DNA from: Ignelater luminosus
Taxonomy: Eukaryota; Arthropoda; Insecta; Coleoptera; Elateridae
Direction: 5' to 3'
DNA: 64,000 bases
Assembly (NCBI GenBank): GCA_011009095.1
Contig: VTPC01090571.1
Location: forward strand, 8,045-72,044
Shown here piece after piece: positions 34,612 to 47,474 of this stretch. Under the pieces are notes generated by a model, which saw only the letters and a program-made list of their open reading frames with translations, was not told the DNA's origin and made no database searches. Within the stretch, counting starts at the first letter, position 1; every line of letters begins with the position of its first letter. The translations under genes were made by a program, and so were the position numbers.

Positions 34612-34859
34612 TGTAACGGTAGCGTACCTTATAATTTTATGTGCCTTGTTATAATGTTAACATAAACTTAACATTTAACTAGATAATATTGACATTAACT
34701 GTTAAGTTCAACCACAATATACTGCTATAGTTTTTATATGGCAGTAGGCTAGGGAAGAATGTATTAGAGGGATAACAAAGTTTGTAAAAAATATCAATAA
34801 AAATATTTTCTTAATCAAATAATTTTCTACTTTTATTAAAAACCCTAGAGAAAGTTACA
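34612..34859 (+). mobile_element. LTR of a retrotransposon
   Basis: This 248-bp stretch begins TGTAACGG and ends AAAGTTACA, so it has the usual TG...CA borders within inverted TGTAAC/GTTACA. It contains an AATAAA-like AATAAAAATATTTTC near its end and is followed by a primer-binding site. No second LTR was found, so only the 5' end of an element is left. Confidence 0.65.
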
Positions 34860-34868
34860 ACATATAAT

Positions 34869-34886
34869 TGGCGCCCAACGTGGGGC
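34869..34886 (+). mobile_element. Primer-binding site for tRNA-Lys(CUU)
   Basis: TGGCGCCCAACGTGGGGC is the exact complement of the 3' end (with CCA) of insect tRNA-Lys(CUU), from memory of that tRNA. It lies 9 nt beyond the LTR. About 30 nt downstream an ATG (34916) opens MTSNTRAKKM and stops at once, a possible gag start decayed to nothing. Confidence 0.75.
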
Positions 34887-35197
34887 TGGGTAGGGAAAAA
34901 AGTAAAAGGACTCACATGACATCAAATACCAGAGCTAAGAAGATGTAAGTTGAGCGATTGAAAAGACAAGCAAAAAGTGAAAGTAACAGAAGATTTGATT
35001 AGATTCCTATTTATTTTGATCATAAAACACTTATTTTTGGGTGAAACCCATGTTTATCAAAAAGCAGTATTTTCTAAGTTTTCAAAGTGACAGCAAACAA
35101 TCTCGATATCTGTCATTTCATATTCATCAATTGTTTGACTTTCTCATTCATGGCTAACTGAGGAGACAAATTTTGTGGATCACTCATTACAATCATA

Positions 35198-35394
35198 CAA
35201 GGTATTTTAGCTTACTAAGGCCATAGCAATTTTAACATGAGAAAAATTTATTAAGATCAGAGTTTGCTTACCTCTACTATAAGTGCTAATAATAATGTAA
35301 ATGTTTAAAGTAAACATACATAACTAAACTCTGATCCTCAATAGATTTTTCTCATGTTAAAATTGCTATGTTCTTTGTAAGCTAGAACACCCTC
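35198..35394. mobile_element. TA-flanked MITE with ~70 bp arms
   Basis: CATAGCAATTTTAACATGAG at the left is repeated inverted as CTCATGTTAAAATTGCTATG at the right. The arms extend outwards to CAAGGTATTTTAGCTTAC and its complement, and inwards to CAGAGTTTG. TA flanks both ends. Confidence 0.75.
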
Positions 35395-36877
35395 TATATG
35401 AGACGTATGAACAAAATAGAATAAAATTCTGTGATTACAAATTTCGTTAATTTGACAGCATAAAATGGCAATTACAAGATTATTTTCTGTAAACTACAGC
35501 ACGAAGAAAAGAAAATAACAAAGCATTTATGGGCCATTTCAGTTATGTATGTTACATTCAGACTACTTGCAGGATGTTAAATCAATCTCACAACGAACAT
35601 CATTTAGTACCATGTACTGTAGTTAATACTAAATGTAATTTAATAATTTCTATTTTGTACAACTAGCCTAAGTGTAGAATGCCAATTATACAAAGAGAAA
35701 GTAAACTTCACGTTAGGCGCCAATTGTATGGATGTAACAATAGGCTTACAATTTTTTCTCAGGTTTTTACAATACTTTTAGTAAAATTATAAGATAATTT
35801 AACTCAAAAAACAAGACCTGCTCTATACTGACAGTAGCAATCTATATGTAAAATTTTGCCACGAATGTTGCATTATGGGTATAACACTACCTTCAGAAAT
35901 TTCAACATTTCTTGTTTGCTACATTAGTTTTCAGAGTAAAGTACCATTTCACTTACCTTTTCAATTCTGGAATAATGTTCATTTGATTGCTGTTTTATGA
36001 TCCTAGGTATTTGGAACTGTATTGATGATTAGTGGACCATCCTAACTCAATTTTCAAAAAACCTCTGAATCACAGCATCGGCGTCTGCCAGCATGAAACC
36101 TAGTTTTACCAATTTCATTATCACAGCAAAACTGTGAAAAAGCAGCGATAGCATATCATATGTGAGTTGTTTAACCGCATCACTGCCCTCCATATTACAT
36201 AGATTCGTTTTGTAATTTTGGTATCATGCATCTAAATTTAAACTAATAAAGTCATTAGATTACAAATTAATATACTTATAGATGTCAAATAAAATTAAAG
36301 TGGTGGGAAAATTAACAACTACATAAAACAAAATTGTTTGTTTAAGCAACTCTGTGCAAATTTTACTTAGAATATTTTGCACATAAACTAAGCTGTTTGA
36401 TTTGATGATAATTTTATAACAATTATCTTTTGTTTCTAAATTGTAGAAAACAATAAGAAATGAAAATTGCCATAAGAATTTCTATAGGGAAAAGAATACT
36501 AACCTGAAATTTATGAAGTCAAAACCAAATTGCTAAACCATCTTTAAGCAAGTTCAATGGACTCTTAATTTTTTGATGCAAATAAAAAAATAGACTTATC
36601 ATTTTTTCTCTTTTGCCAAGTACATATAGAAGCTTCCATGTAATCCAAACAGAAGTCGAATCTCACATTTATGCTTTATGTGAAAATTTAATTCCAACGA
36701 AAAACTGTTAAAAAAAAAGAGGAAATGAAAATTTGGGAAAATGATAGTCAACATCCTATTTAATAATATATTTGCAAAATAATTCATTTTTTAATAATAA
36801 GTTAGAAAATATATTACAAAAGTAAATGTGTAAAGTTTACAATATCATTGTAAAAACAAATGCAATGTTATATACTT

Positions 36878-36883
36878 TTTATT
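36878..36883 (-). terminator. Polyadenylation signal of the GDP-fucose transporter
   Basis: AATAAA on the minus strand, 40 nt downstream of the TGA stop. This gives a very short 3'UTR. Confidence 0.6.
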
Positions 36884-36922
36884 ACACATACTATGTAGTA
36901 ATATGTATATAATCTTTGGTTC

Positions 36923-39900
36923 TCATACTTTTTGATATACGGGATTTGTTCTATGCCTTTTCTCCATTTCAAGTTGTTTAATTCTTGCGTATCCAGCACT
37001 TCCTAATAGAACAATTGCATTTGATGTCCACCATAAAAATGATTTTACTTCATGGTACCAATAGGTAGCCAATATAGTTTGTACACAAGCTTTCGCTGTA
37101 CCTGATATATTATGAGTTAGTGCAGATGTGTACTAAAACAATAAATAGTAAATTATATAACTATTAGGCAAAGAATCTTTTCTCTTTAATATTTTCATAG
37201 TTGCCAACTAATAATATGTTAATTTCAAGTCTTATTTACTTAATGAAATTTAGGTACAATATGTAATTTATATTTGGTATTCAATGAGTGGACTTGTTAT
37301 CTACATCTTAATTCAGAAAAAAAATTAAGAGATGTAGAGAAAGATCTGAATGATCCCAACTGATATGTCCAACAATTTCCCAATCTGTTTGTTAATCTTT
37401 CGTGAAATACGATCACAATTTAAATTGCATAGTTATAAATGGACAACGCCACTTTTGTACTTTCTGAATATGATATCACTAGTATCAATGATAAATAATG
37501 CTACAGTAATTCGATTTGATCAGGAAGTATTGTTTTTTTGATCGAAATTCATATTTTAGGATTGGCTTATAATAGTTTCATAGAAGAGTAACCGTCACGA
37601 TGTAGAAAGTAAAAACCATGAAAATTTCATTTCAATATGTTTATTATTTAGAGAATTCCATTTCACTCGAAAATGATGCATCCCACAAAAAGCATATAAC
37701 AGTATTTTTTGTGCTTATATTATTGCTAATTTCAAAATGAGGTAATTGTTTTTCTTTTTGGTGGTATAACATTAGCTTTTTTTGAAAACTGTGTTCATAC
37801 CAACCTATATTGCTGTCCATGATGGCAGTATCTATCACCATTACAGAATTCTCAGAGATTGTCTGAGATAAAAAGTTGTAATTTTAATGTGGATTGATGT
37901 AATGATTTGGGATATTAGGATGTGGAAGTATTTACTGAAAAACAATGGCAGGGCATATTCTTGTTCCTGCACAATTCTTGTGGGTTTGGCCATTGGTAAA
38001 TTGATTAAAACTGTAGTAAGTTATAGTATTCTTGACTCATTGATTAAAGGTTTCTATGGGCACAAAGTTTGAAAATTGCTAAGTTTTTGCTGCAAACATT
38101 TGAAATGTCTTTTGTTTTTAAACAGATATTCCATAGCTTTGGAATCGGTTGTCATATCAAGATGGAACTTTGGTTATCAGTAGTAGTAGAAGAGTGACTT
38201 TCAAATAATCTGGACACTGTCGATTGTCTATTTTTTTAATCAGATATCTTATATGTTAGAAACTGGCTGTCGTATTAAAATGGAACTTTTGATTGTTCAT
38301 AGCGGTAGTGGTAGATATGCAGACGATAAATTGAACTGGATCTTGCATAGCGTATATTTCATATACTTTGTTTACAAGCCAACAACGTCGAGGGTGAGGT
38401 GTAGTCAAGAGTGAGGAAGGAGGTAACTAGAGGAATATGGTGGACGCTAAGTAAGGTTAGGTAGCCATAAGTACAAAAGTCACAGAATATCGTAATAGTC
38501 AATACACAGTCATTCGCTTAGACTGTAACCTGTTGTTGGTAGACGAAAAAATGTAAATAAATGAGTCCATTTTAATTTATCATCTGTGGGTAGATATAAG
38601 AATCGTGCAGGGTCCTTTTTTGGGACAGAAGAACAAAATAAGAAAATCTTTAACCTGTCTACTACAATTTAGAAACTACGTTAAGTATTATCCCCACTCC
38701 AACATTTAAGACAATATAATATTTAGTACCTACACTAAAATATATTTGAGAATTATGTTACATGTAAGCAAATCGAGCTACCATAAAATAGAAAAACACG
38801 GTAGAGAAAAGCTTGCAAAATTGTAACTTAAAAATGGTCGTGGGTTTGTTTTATTGTTCTTGAAAAAAATCTTAGAATTAAAAGTACCTTAGCTCCTCCT
38901 ACTGCTAGCTTAGCAGCCAATAAGAATTATAATTTTAAAAACGTTGTCATGTAATGCTTACAAAAGAAAAATTTACTTTGTACAGTTCTACATGTTGTAT
39001 TTAACGCTGTAATTGTCATTAATTAATTACTTAAAATAGTGAATTCTCCCAAAACATTTCTTTGTTTAGCATTATGTTGTAAAATTGTATAATGCACTGA
39101 ATTTTTTGCAGGTAGAAAAAATCAACTGAACCTCTTTTTTTGTGACATAAAGAGTTATCAAAGATAGAGGTTATATTAAATATTTCGCAAGTCGTATTTT
39201 AAAAGATGGAATTCAATTCAAAAATAAATTAAAATCCAAAACACAAACAATAACTATGCCAATATTATCAGGCAGGCTCAACTTTTAACCTTACTTTTCT
39301 AAAATATGTTCCGTAAATTCCACTTTGTGTGTAAAAATCTATGCTCCATTCCGGCAAGCTTGATAATAATAAAAATGAATTAACAGAAACTGAGTTTACA
39401 TGAGATTCTTGGTATGATTTAATTCTCTGTGTTTAAGGTTAGATTTGATGTTATGCCTTGCGTTCAGGAGCAAGCAGAAATTAGTAGCACTGTTGGTGGA
39501 AGGTTCCTGGATCGGAAGCTAATGTCAATTTCCATAAAGGTAAAGGCAACACTTTTAAAAGCGCAGCACATAAGCTTGATTACTGTTCCTGAACACAACC
39601 ATCATCTGACATTTTATATTACAAATCTGAAAACTAATGTCACTGTCAAATGTAAATCAACATCTTGAGAACAAGCATGCATTTCGACCAATCAGTACAA
39701 TCACGTGCTGATCAAGCAAGTATGTTTTTTAATTTTAATTACTATCAAGCTTGAGTGAATGAATAACAGGAGCTACCCTGTTTGCCTGACCAAGTCAATT
39801 CTGTTTGTCCCAAAGGTATTATAAAAATGCAGAACAGAATAAACAGATTGCTTTTAAATGTATCATTAATGGTATATTAGATGTAAAACAGCTCTTGGAT

Positions 39901-42900
39901 GTAATTCTCAAAGGCTGGAAGTTTGATTATAATTAAGACTGAAAAACTACTTTTTTGCCTTAAATGTTGAAGTAGCAAAAACATAGACCTTTCTATTTGG
40001 TTCTAATGATGAATAGGTAATATAGTATGAAATTGATAGGTACAGTAGAGCCCCGATTATCCGTGTTAATTGGAGACGAAAAAATCACGAAAAAGCGAGG
40101 AAAATGAATAATCAAGACATGCAATTAAGCATGTACTAGTATATGAACATGACTAAGAATTACTTTGCTACCGGACAAAAATGAGCAATATGTCACGTAC
40201 AAATGATAACGTGGACGGTTAATTGATTCACCATACGGATAACTGAGTCATGGATAATCGGGGCTCTACTGTATATCAATGATAACATTATTTAGCAACT
40301 ATAAAAATACAAAATTAATATCAAAATACTAACTTTTATTTGAAGCGCAGTAAAGACACCAATTACAAAACCACATATGCCTCCAATTATCATTATAAAC
40401 CAGAAATCAAACCGAAATAGCCGTGTATAGTGCCATACCACTTGAAACTCTCCATTAAAAAGCATTAGCGGCATAAACAATAAACTTGAATAAATATTAT
40501 TGTAATATGCTAGCAGCCATATGTCTTGGTTAATTTTCGGAAGCACATGTTTTGTCAAGATGGAATACAATGACAATGAAAGAGATGCTAACACACCAAA
40601 AATTGTACCACTTATTGATAAACTACCTGAAAAGATATATCACATTTTAATTAAGATTTTAAGTTTTAAGGATTATTTCAACTTAAAGATGTTACCCTTT
40701 CACCAAAAAATGTTGCTGGCAAATATCGAAGAACAAATACCGAATGTTTCTGTTCTCAAGATATTTCAACTTAATTAATATTGCATGATGTCATTGTAAT
40801 ACAAATATATTGATATATGAAAGGCAATCTAATGAGTAGGCTGAGTGACACGTGCTGTACCCTCTTATATGTTTATGGTAAGTCAAGAAGCATGATTTGT
40901 ACATTGATAATGCAATGTTTTGGTTGTTCAAAGTAAAACAAGTATTGTATTTTGTTATCATGCCTTTTTGGAAGAGCTCAGGGAAATATAATTGATGTTT
41001 CAAAAGCCTAAAAATCAAGCTTGGCTATGAATTCTTAAGAAACACATTTTAGTTCCTTTATAAAAAACAATTGCCTAAATATCATGAATCAAATCAATGT
41101 ATTGATATAAGTGCAATGGAGAATTATGATCTACTGATATTACACATTTACATTTTACATGCGTATTGCTTCATAATAAAAGAAGTTAGAAACTTGCCGT
41201 TCTTTCTTAATTTTTATGTAATTTATCTTACAATTTTCAAAAGTTGGGTAACTGCCTCTAACAATTTTTGTGAATGTGTTGTGTTATCTATTTGTTTCTC
41301 TTTTTTTTTTTCATTTATTGTTAAATGATAATGCAGAACATGTAAACATTTTAAATTAAAGAATGTTAGTTGATTTCATACTACATGGTTTCCTGAAATG
41401 GTGCATAATAATAACATCCTTGATGAAATCTATGCAAAAACTAAAGTATAGCCAAATGCCCTCCAGGGTTCACTTTCAGGTTATAGTGGTTTCAGTTTAA
41501 AAATCTTACCAGATAAAAATGACAAAAATCTTAAATACCTGCATAAAATATTTTTCTTGATAAGGAAGATTTATTGGTTAATATCTGAGCTAATACCGTC
41601 ATTAGAATTTCAAAAAAAGTTACAATACAATATTACTTGGTTAGTAACTAACAACTTACTATATTATGCCATTTACAATGACTGCATTAAAATGGCATCG
41701 CAGTAGCCAAATTTAAGAAAATTTCTAAGTGTTAATATCTTCCAAAGTAAGCCACAGAAACCAAAAAGCTATGAGACTTTTCGACTTGCTTTTTCAAGAC
41801 TGTAGCTAGGGGGGGGGGTTCAACCCCTCGCAAAATCTTAGCTAATTGATGTTTTAATAATTGTATTATTCATTAAAAATTGGTTTTTTTTATTGAGCCC
41901 AGGAGGACTCCCATGGGCACGTATGGAAAACCTCCCCCGAAATTCAATCCTTGCTACGACCTGCTTTTAATGTGAAATAACAAACCATGGCGTTAAGCAC
42001 CATTTATGGAACACCCTGTATTTGAGATGTGTAGATTATTAAAATTAAAGACATATTTAGGAGAAAATAATTGTGATAAAATTAAAGTATGTTTTTTAAA
42101 AATCCACGCAACCATAAACATAATTGTTATGGGCAGCGTGCTGTCATTTGATGTGATTCTAACTCTTTTGCTTTATTTTTCGCGCTCCTTTCATTTATAA
42201 AAAGCTAGTTCTATTTGAAATCTTTATACTTTATTCTAAATATATCAATCCCTTAATTGCAAAACCACGTATTACCCCTTGACAACAATAGTTGATACGT
42301 GGTTTTGCAACTAAGGTATCGATATCTGAATGATAACCATCTTTATTATTCTTTTAACATTCTTTTAAGTAACTGAATTAGCTAGTGTCACCTTTTACCA
42401 AGAAAATGTGAAAGTTACATATTTCATAAATGAAGGGATTTAGCAGAAACTTTTTGGTTGCTCAGATAGATTTAAAACAGAGTATACTTGAAATAAGCAA
42501 ATATCTTGCTATGTGGTTAGCCATACTAAAGCCAATTTTATACTGTAACAAATACATGTTTTTCTGTGCTTCACTTTGACTTAGATTACCACATTGACTC
42601 AGCATAAGTTACAAAACTGAAGGAAAATAGAACATGCAAAGATTGTTTTGAACCAAGTATAGTCTAAATAAACACAGCTTAAGAATTTTTTCACGTTTTA
42701 TAAAGTTTGGTACTGCTGGAAAAACACTTACCAGCTAAACTTTCTTGATCTACACCTAAAAAGAATCCAAATATAATAACACCACAAAAGAATATACATT
42801 TTTTGGATGTTTTTTCACCCAATATCAGATATGTAAAAAATACATTAAAAATAGTAGTTAATGAACGTCCAATGTAATAAAACGCTACAGATACATATTT

Positions 42901-43526
42901 AAGGCAAAGGTTATTCATAGCTATCATAGCTGTAAACAATATTGATACTGGTGCTACCTAAAATACAAATATTATTACAGCACAATGTAAAAAAGTACAT
43001 AAGTAAAAACAGTTTCTTACATCTCTTACGGTTTGCATGCTAAATGGACTAGAATCTGCATATTTAAACCATTGTGGAAATACTCGACTCAATGTAATCA
43101 TTGAAAAACATATTAGGGCTGAAGTCAGGGTTTGAAAAAGTGCTATAAACATTGGTGCATCTAAATCAATTTGACTCAGTAACGTTTTATTTACAAACAC
43201 TGTTGATATTGAAATTATCCTAGAAAAAAGAATGTTAGTTTACTATTCTCACAAAATTAGGCCAAATCTTATATTTTAAATTTCCTCCTCTATTTTTTGT
43301 TTGAAAACAAGAAATGCCAACATAACAAGAGTTATCCACAACGTAACCTCAAGAAACGTCAACAACTACATAACCTCAAAGCTATCTCAAGGAATTCAAT
43401 TTTTACGTTTGACTTATAATTAATAAAAGTAAAACTAATAGAAATTCTAACTAACCAGTATCCAGTAACTACAAGAAATATTCTTATATATTTAGCAACT
43501 AGACTGTCTCTCTCTTGAGTCACCAT
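36923..43526 (-). CDS. SLC35C1: GDP-fucose transporter (SLC35C1 family)
   Basis: This is a Golgi multi-pass antiporter that brings GDP-fucose into the lumen for fucosylation, including that of Notch (family knowledge). Exons: 43526-43456, 43219-43021, 42957-42732, 40626-40334 and 37132-36923 (TGA 36925-36923). They join in frame to 332 aa, typical for the family. Recognised segments are [38 protein letters not shown] with [25 protein letters not shown], and a last exon with [18 protein letters not shown] and [19 protein letters not shown]. Hydrophobic segments alternate throughout, and the short N-terminus precedes helix 1 directly. Junction phases are 2, 0, 1, 0, and the acceptor at 40627-40629 restores the frame across a split glycine codon. 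An AATAAA lies at 36883-36878, 40 nt after the stop. Introns 3 and 4 contain MITEs. It ends 1.2 kb from TBC1D7 with the same orientation. Confidence 0.95.
38118..38320. repeat. Two diverged tandem units
   Basis: The units at ~38118-38195 and ~38240-38320 share AACAGATAT/AATCAGATAT, GTTGTCATATCAAGATGGAAC / GCTGTCGTATTAAAATGGAAC and a GTAGTAGTAG / GGTAGTGGTAG block in order. The spacing is about 122 bp. The origin is unknown. Confidence 0.4.
38931..39015. repeat. Dispersed repeat, copy 1
   Basis: Shares TAATGCTTACAAAAGAAAAATTTAC-like sequence and TTCTACATGTTGTATTTAA with 54128-54220. Probably the internal part of a decayed element. It sits in intron 4 of the GDP-fucose transporter. Confidence 0.45.
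40043..40271. mobile_element. Pogo/Tigger-type MITE, 229 bp
   Basis: Ends CAGTAGAGCCCCGATTATCCG and the complement CGGATAATCGGGGCTCTACTG are inverted and TA-flanked. This end sequence is typical of pogo-derived elements in animals (family knowledge). It lies in intron 4 of the GDP-fucose transporter, just after exon 4. The interior carries no transposase. Confidence 0.85.
41802..41957. mobile_element. Small repeat with G/C-run ends
   Basis: GTAGCTAGGGGGGGGGGTTC at the left and the complement of CCTCCCCCGAAATTCAATCC ... TTGCTAC at the right are imperfectly inverted. The ends are far more GC-rich than the locus. The class is uncertain. It lies in intron 3 of the GDP-fucose transporter. Confidence 0.5.
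42244..42326. repeat. Short palindromic repeat, copy 2
   Basis: Same unit as 25168-25235 but 15 bp longer: the left arm keeps CCACGTATTACCCCTTG, which copy 1 has lost. It lies in intron 3 of the GDP-fucose transporter. Confidence 0.65.
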
Positions 43527-44034
43527 CTTTATATTGAGTTTATTTATGTACTGCTCTGTACGTCTTTATGAAATTATCACTGTACTAGTTTTAATCAGCT
43601 TAATTGGTTTTTGATATTGATGAACGTGTCTTTTTTACTTCATCGTGTACATGTTAACGCAAACAATTTCTGTTGTTGCAATTTTAAATTAAAGATCGTG
43701 TACATTTTCTGCTTACATTCACACTCTTCAACGTTTTCAACTTGCACAATCGTTAATAACAGGTTCTTATCATGTTTTGTTTATCTTGTGATAAAATTAT
43801 TGCACAAGCTTAATTTTAAGAATTATATGGTTGGAAATCGAAGTTGTAGGGAAGGATATTTAAAATACAATAAAATAATAAAAATAACCACAATCTTTTT
43901 TCCCCACAATTGATAGTATCTAACGTAGCGTATCCTAACAAGTAACAACTTGTATGTAAATACGTCTAAAATATGTATGGCGGGATCATAATGAATTTTT
44001 TTTCTCAATTCATAATTTCTCTCTTATCACAGAT

Positions 44035-44176
44035 TAAATAAGGGTTAGTATTTCACTCCCTATTTCACCAATGTTCCCATTTTTTTGTCTCTGCACATTT
44101 AGGTACATTTGCAGGACTGGGAGTTTACCACGCCTACTCTTTTACGCGCGTTTTATGAAAAGTGCATACCACGCTG

Positions 44177-44215
<39 letters not shown>

Positions 44216-44254
44216 CAAATTTGTCAAAGTGAAACGTCTGACTTTTATTTAATT
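44035..44254. mobile_element. MITE with CACAGATTAAATAA ends, copy 2, with GA microsatellite
   Basis: Same family as 22998-23260: CACAGATTAAATAAGG at the left, TTTATTTAATTTGTG at the right, and shared CCAATGTTCCCATTTTT and TTTTACGCGCGTTTTATG. The interior GA run at 44181-44212 has expanded to about 16 units. It lies between the GDP-fucose transporter and TBC1D7. Confidence 0.75.
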
Positions 44255-44626
44255 TGTGCTGTTATAACAACTGACACTTGAATGCAGATATTTACCCTAA
44301 ACCTAAAGGTTTGACTTAATACACTATATTAATATGCCATGGCCTACTCCAAATTCTATATCGGACATGTACATACATATACAGGGTGTGCCAGAGTGTA
44401 TTGATGATTTTAAAATTAAAAGGAAACTAAATAAACATGACTTGTCAATATATGTAGTTATTTTTAGTTTTTAAGTTGTAAACCTGAATTTGCTGTATGT
44501 TGTACGCTGCAAAAATGATGTAAAACCAAAGCCTACTTTGAATTCTATAATAAAAAAAAATGGCTTATACTGAGAAAACTAAAACAGGCACAAAACCTAA
44601 TAAGAAAAATTAGCCTTGAAATCTCG

Positions 44627-44632
44627 TTTATT
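44627..44632 (-). terminator. Polyadenylation signal of TBC1D7
   Basis: AATAAA on the minus strand, about 90 nt past the TBC1D7 stop codon. Confidence 0.55.
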
Positions 44633-44719
44633 AATTTTTACATTTACTTATTATTAAAAAGCACTTAAGTTTTTACAAAACATACTTAAATATTTAGTCA
44701 AAAAAAAGTTTGTAAATGA

Positions 44720-47378
44720 TTAACTAGGTTTGGGTTTGTCATGAACTGTAAGAGGACTCCCATGTTGTTGCCACATTTCTATAGCTTTATTAGCAATTAT
44801 TTCTGCAGTTTCTTCTGGCAGCTATAAAATTAAAATTATAATTTTTCGCTGATACATATAAATTATAACTTACATTGCTAACACACTGAACCGCATTTTC
44901 TAAAGTTGTACACTTTAGTAACTTATGCCTTTGATTTGTTAATAATACAACTATGACAAATACTAATATTTTACATGATCCACCACATAATTTGTCCCAT
45001 ATTCTGTAAAAGAAAATTAGCAAACTAAAACCCAACACTTTCTAATTTAATATACCAGAAAATTATTCAGATGATTAAGATTATCAAGGTCCATAAATAA
45101 TAATGGTAATTTTTTAACAAAAATCAAAAATTAATGATTTTTTTAAAAATTAAATAAAACCCTCCAAAAGTAAAAACGAGCTAGAATTATTTTTATATTT
45201 ATATTTATATTTAATTATATTGATGCATTTTTATAGCACTTTGTTCTTCTTAAACTTTTCATATCCATAAGAACTGTAAAACATTCAAAAATACATGCAT
45301 CAGCGAGTTGGAAAATGCACAGCTAGGCAACAGCATTCCTGTCATATCCTGTCCATACATGCAGTGGCTGTAAGCCTATAAAAGATTGGAGCTCTGAAAG
45401 TGCATTTTATTTTCTATTTCTTGCAGAAATTTTATTGTAGTCGAAGTGTTCAAGATTTATTTTAATTTAAAATGCATTTAAAAGGCAGAAAACATGAATT
45501 ATATTTATAAAAATTAAAACACAATAATTAATAAGTATAAAAATAAAAATTATTTAAATCGATTTTTTTTTAAAAAATCACTTGATTTAAATCAGGCCAA
45601 CCCTGTGTGAAAGGTAGGTCTTCCTATTAGCAGCCATTTGTGATTGAAAAAATTGGGGTTAGACTAATGTTAGCAATGTTATTTTCATTATTTTATAACA
45701 ATTTATGTTGAAAATCAAGAAACTGTTAAAAATTGATTGTTGTAACAGCAGTTTTTAATGTAATTTTGACACACTTCGAAAGTGGGTATTTTTCGGTATT
45801 ATCTAACATTTGTAATTAAATTTGTTGGGGGGGGATGACCTACCTTTCTCGGCATTCTATTATTTATGAACTAGGACTATCGTAGTCTTTTTACATTGAG
45901 TATAAAATGACATCATAACATCCAGTGGCATAACGAATAGTGTTCAACTGATGCTTTAAAGTGCTTCGAGAGTATATGCGTCACTTTTTAAAAACATTAA
46001 AAAATGACAGAGGTACTCTTGAGCAGTCAGTCGACTATAAGGTTAAGTGCCTCCTCTCCTCTTCTGGGAAAATTACCTTGTCTAGGAAATAAGATTTCTA
46101 TTCTCGTAATTTTTTGGATGTGGTACTTGGATTTCCTACATGGCGGGGTCTACAGGTTCTTAGTTACACCCCTGAATTAACATTATCATTCAGTAACTCA
46201 GATCTACCAGAATATATTATAGAGTATCTGTTGTGCAGACAGGAAATCTTTAATATGTGATTTTGGCAGCAAAATTTGCTGCCACTAGTTGTCACTTTGA
46301 AGTTTGGGGTTAATTCTCGTTTTTTAAACAGTTCAATTTGAGGTTATGTGTAGAATATACTTTGACACCTCTGTCACGTATATCATTGTACGATGTCATT
46401 TTAAACTTATCATAAAAAGAATATTATTAATACTTTTTACATTATTTAGAAATATCACATTCATATTGTTGAACCATCCTTTCTATTACTTATTATGATA
46501 CGTAAATCAAATTCTTTACCTTCCGAGTGCATTTTCATTAAGTAATCCTGCTAAACAACTATCAAACCATCGATTTAATGGTAATTTACTTAAAATCCCA
46601 GTATTAGTCAGATGTTTAAATAAAGCAGAGTCTTCCTTTTCCAATAAATTTAAAGTGGCTTCTACTAACTTTGGTACATCAGGTGTAAATCTTTGTACAT
46701 ATGCATAAAAACATTTAGCAAGCCAATATAAATCTGTATCATCATCAGAAAATTGTTGAAGTGAATGTGCAATTAATATAAACCCATTTTCTTTCTACAA
46801 AATCGAAATACTTTAATTTTTTTTATTCTTATACTGAAATTATAGTATTATCAACTTGTAAACTGATATTATGGTGTAAACATCCAGTTTGTAGTAACCA
46901 CATTGCATATAGAAGTTGAGGTTTAGATGTATTTATATCGACAACCCTCATTGCTTGTAATGCCTGAATAACGTCTCGACATTCTTGCTGTCTCTGTTCC
47001 ATTACAAATTGATGGCATTCTGTTTGTACTGGTATAATATCTAGAAACATTTTAAAATGTATTTTAAAGACATGTTCTTATAATATTTAACATTATATTA
47101 ATGTATAGGCCATGCTTTGTCTTTATGGCAATTTGAAATTTTGAGAAGTGTTTGTTCAAATTTTGAACAACTTGTTACATGAACTAACCTAATAAGACTT
47201 TCCATACTAAATTTCTATAAATTACTGGAACAGAATATCTTAAACAAAACTGTTTCAATTTAATACGATCTAGTGTTTTGTCCTTTAGTAAAATTTCTAA
47301 TGATTTTTTTTCTTCAACACTTTTAAATCCCACTTTTTCATAATATGTTGAACGAAAATTTCTTTCGTCTACAGCCAT
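44720..47378 (-). CDS. TBC1D7: TBC1 domain family member 7 (TSC complex subunit)
   Basis: TBC1D7 binds TSC1 and stabilises the TSC1-TSC2 complex that restrains Rheb and mTORC1 (known for vertebrates). Exons: 47378-47189, 47040-46835, 46794-46520, 45003-44874 and 44821-44720 (TAA). They join to about 300 aa, close to the usual ~293. Diagnostic segments are [20 protein letters not shown] near the N-terminus, [56 protein letters not shown], and a C-terminal helix with [11 protein letters not shown]. This matches the shortened TBC fold of the family. The exon 2/3 border is uncertain: the better donor (GTATAAG at 46834) makes a 40-nt intron, while a weaker GTTGAT donor makes 61 nt and removes 7 residues. 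The start ATG is the first in frame and fits the family N-terminus. An AATAAA lies at 44632-44627. Confidence 0.95.
45923..46173. mobile_element. Possible MITE with CAGTGGCATAAC end
   Basis: CAGTGGCATAACGAATAG at the left faces TTCTTAGTTACACCCCTG at the right, whose complement starts CAGGGGTGTAACTAAG. Only the outer ~17 bp pair, and imperfectly. It lies in TBC1D7 intron 3. Confidence 0.4.
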
Positions 47379-47474
47379 TTTTTTTGAATTACTATATTAA
47401 TATTAGTTCATAAGGCTTTTATTTACACAAAACATGTTTAATTCTTATTTATTAAAGTATTTTTTTAACACTTT

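Noticed and set aside
39429..39668. 79-codon plus-strand frame in the transporter intron
   Set aside because: It opens with a non-ATG codon, has no homologous motif, and lies antisense within an intron.
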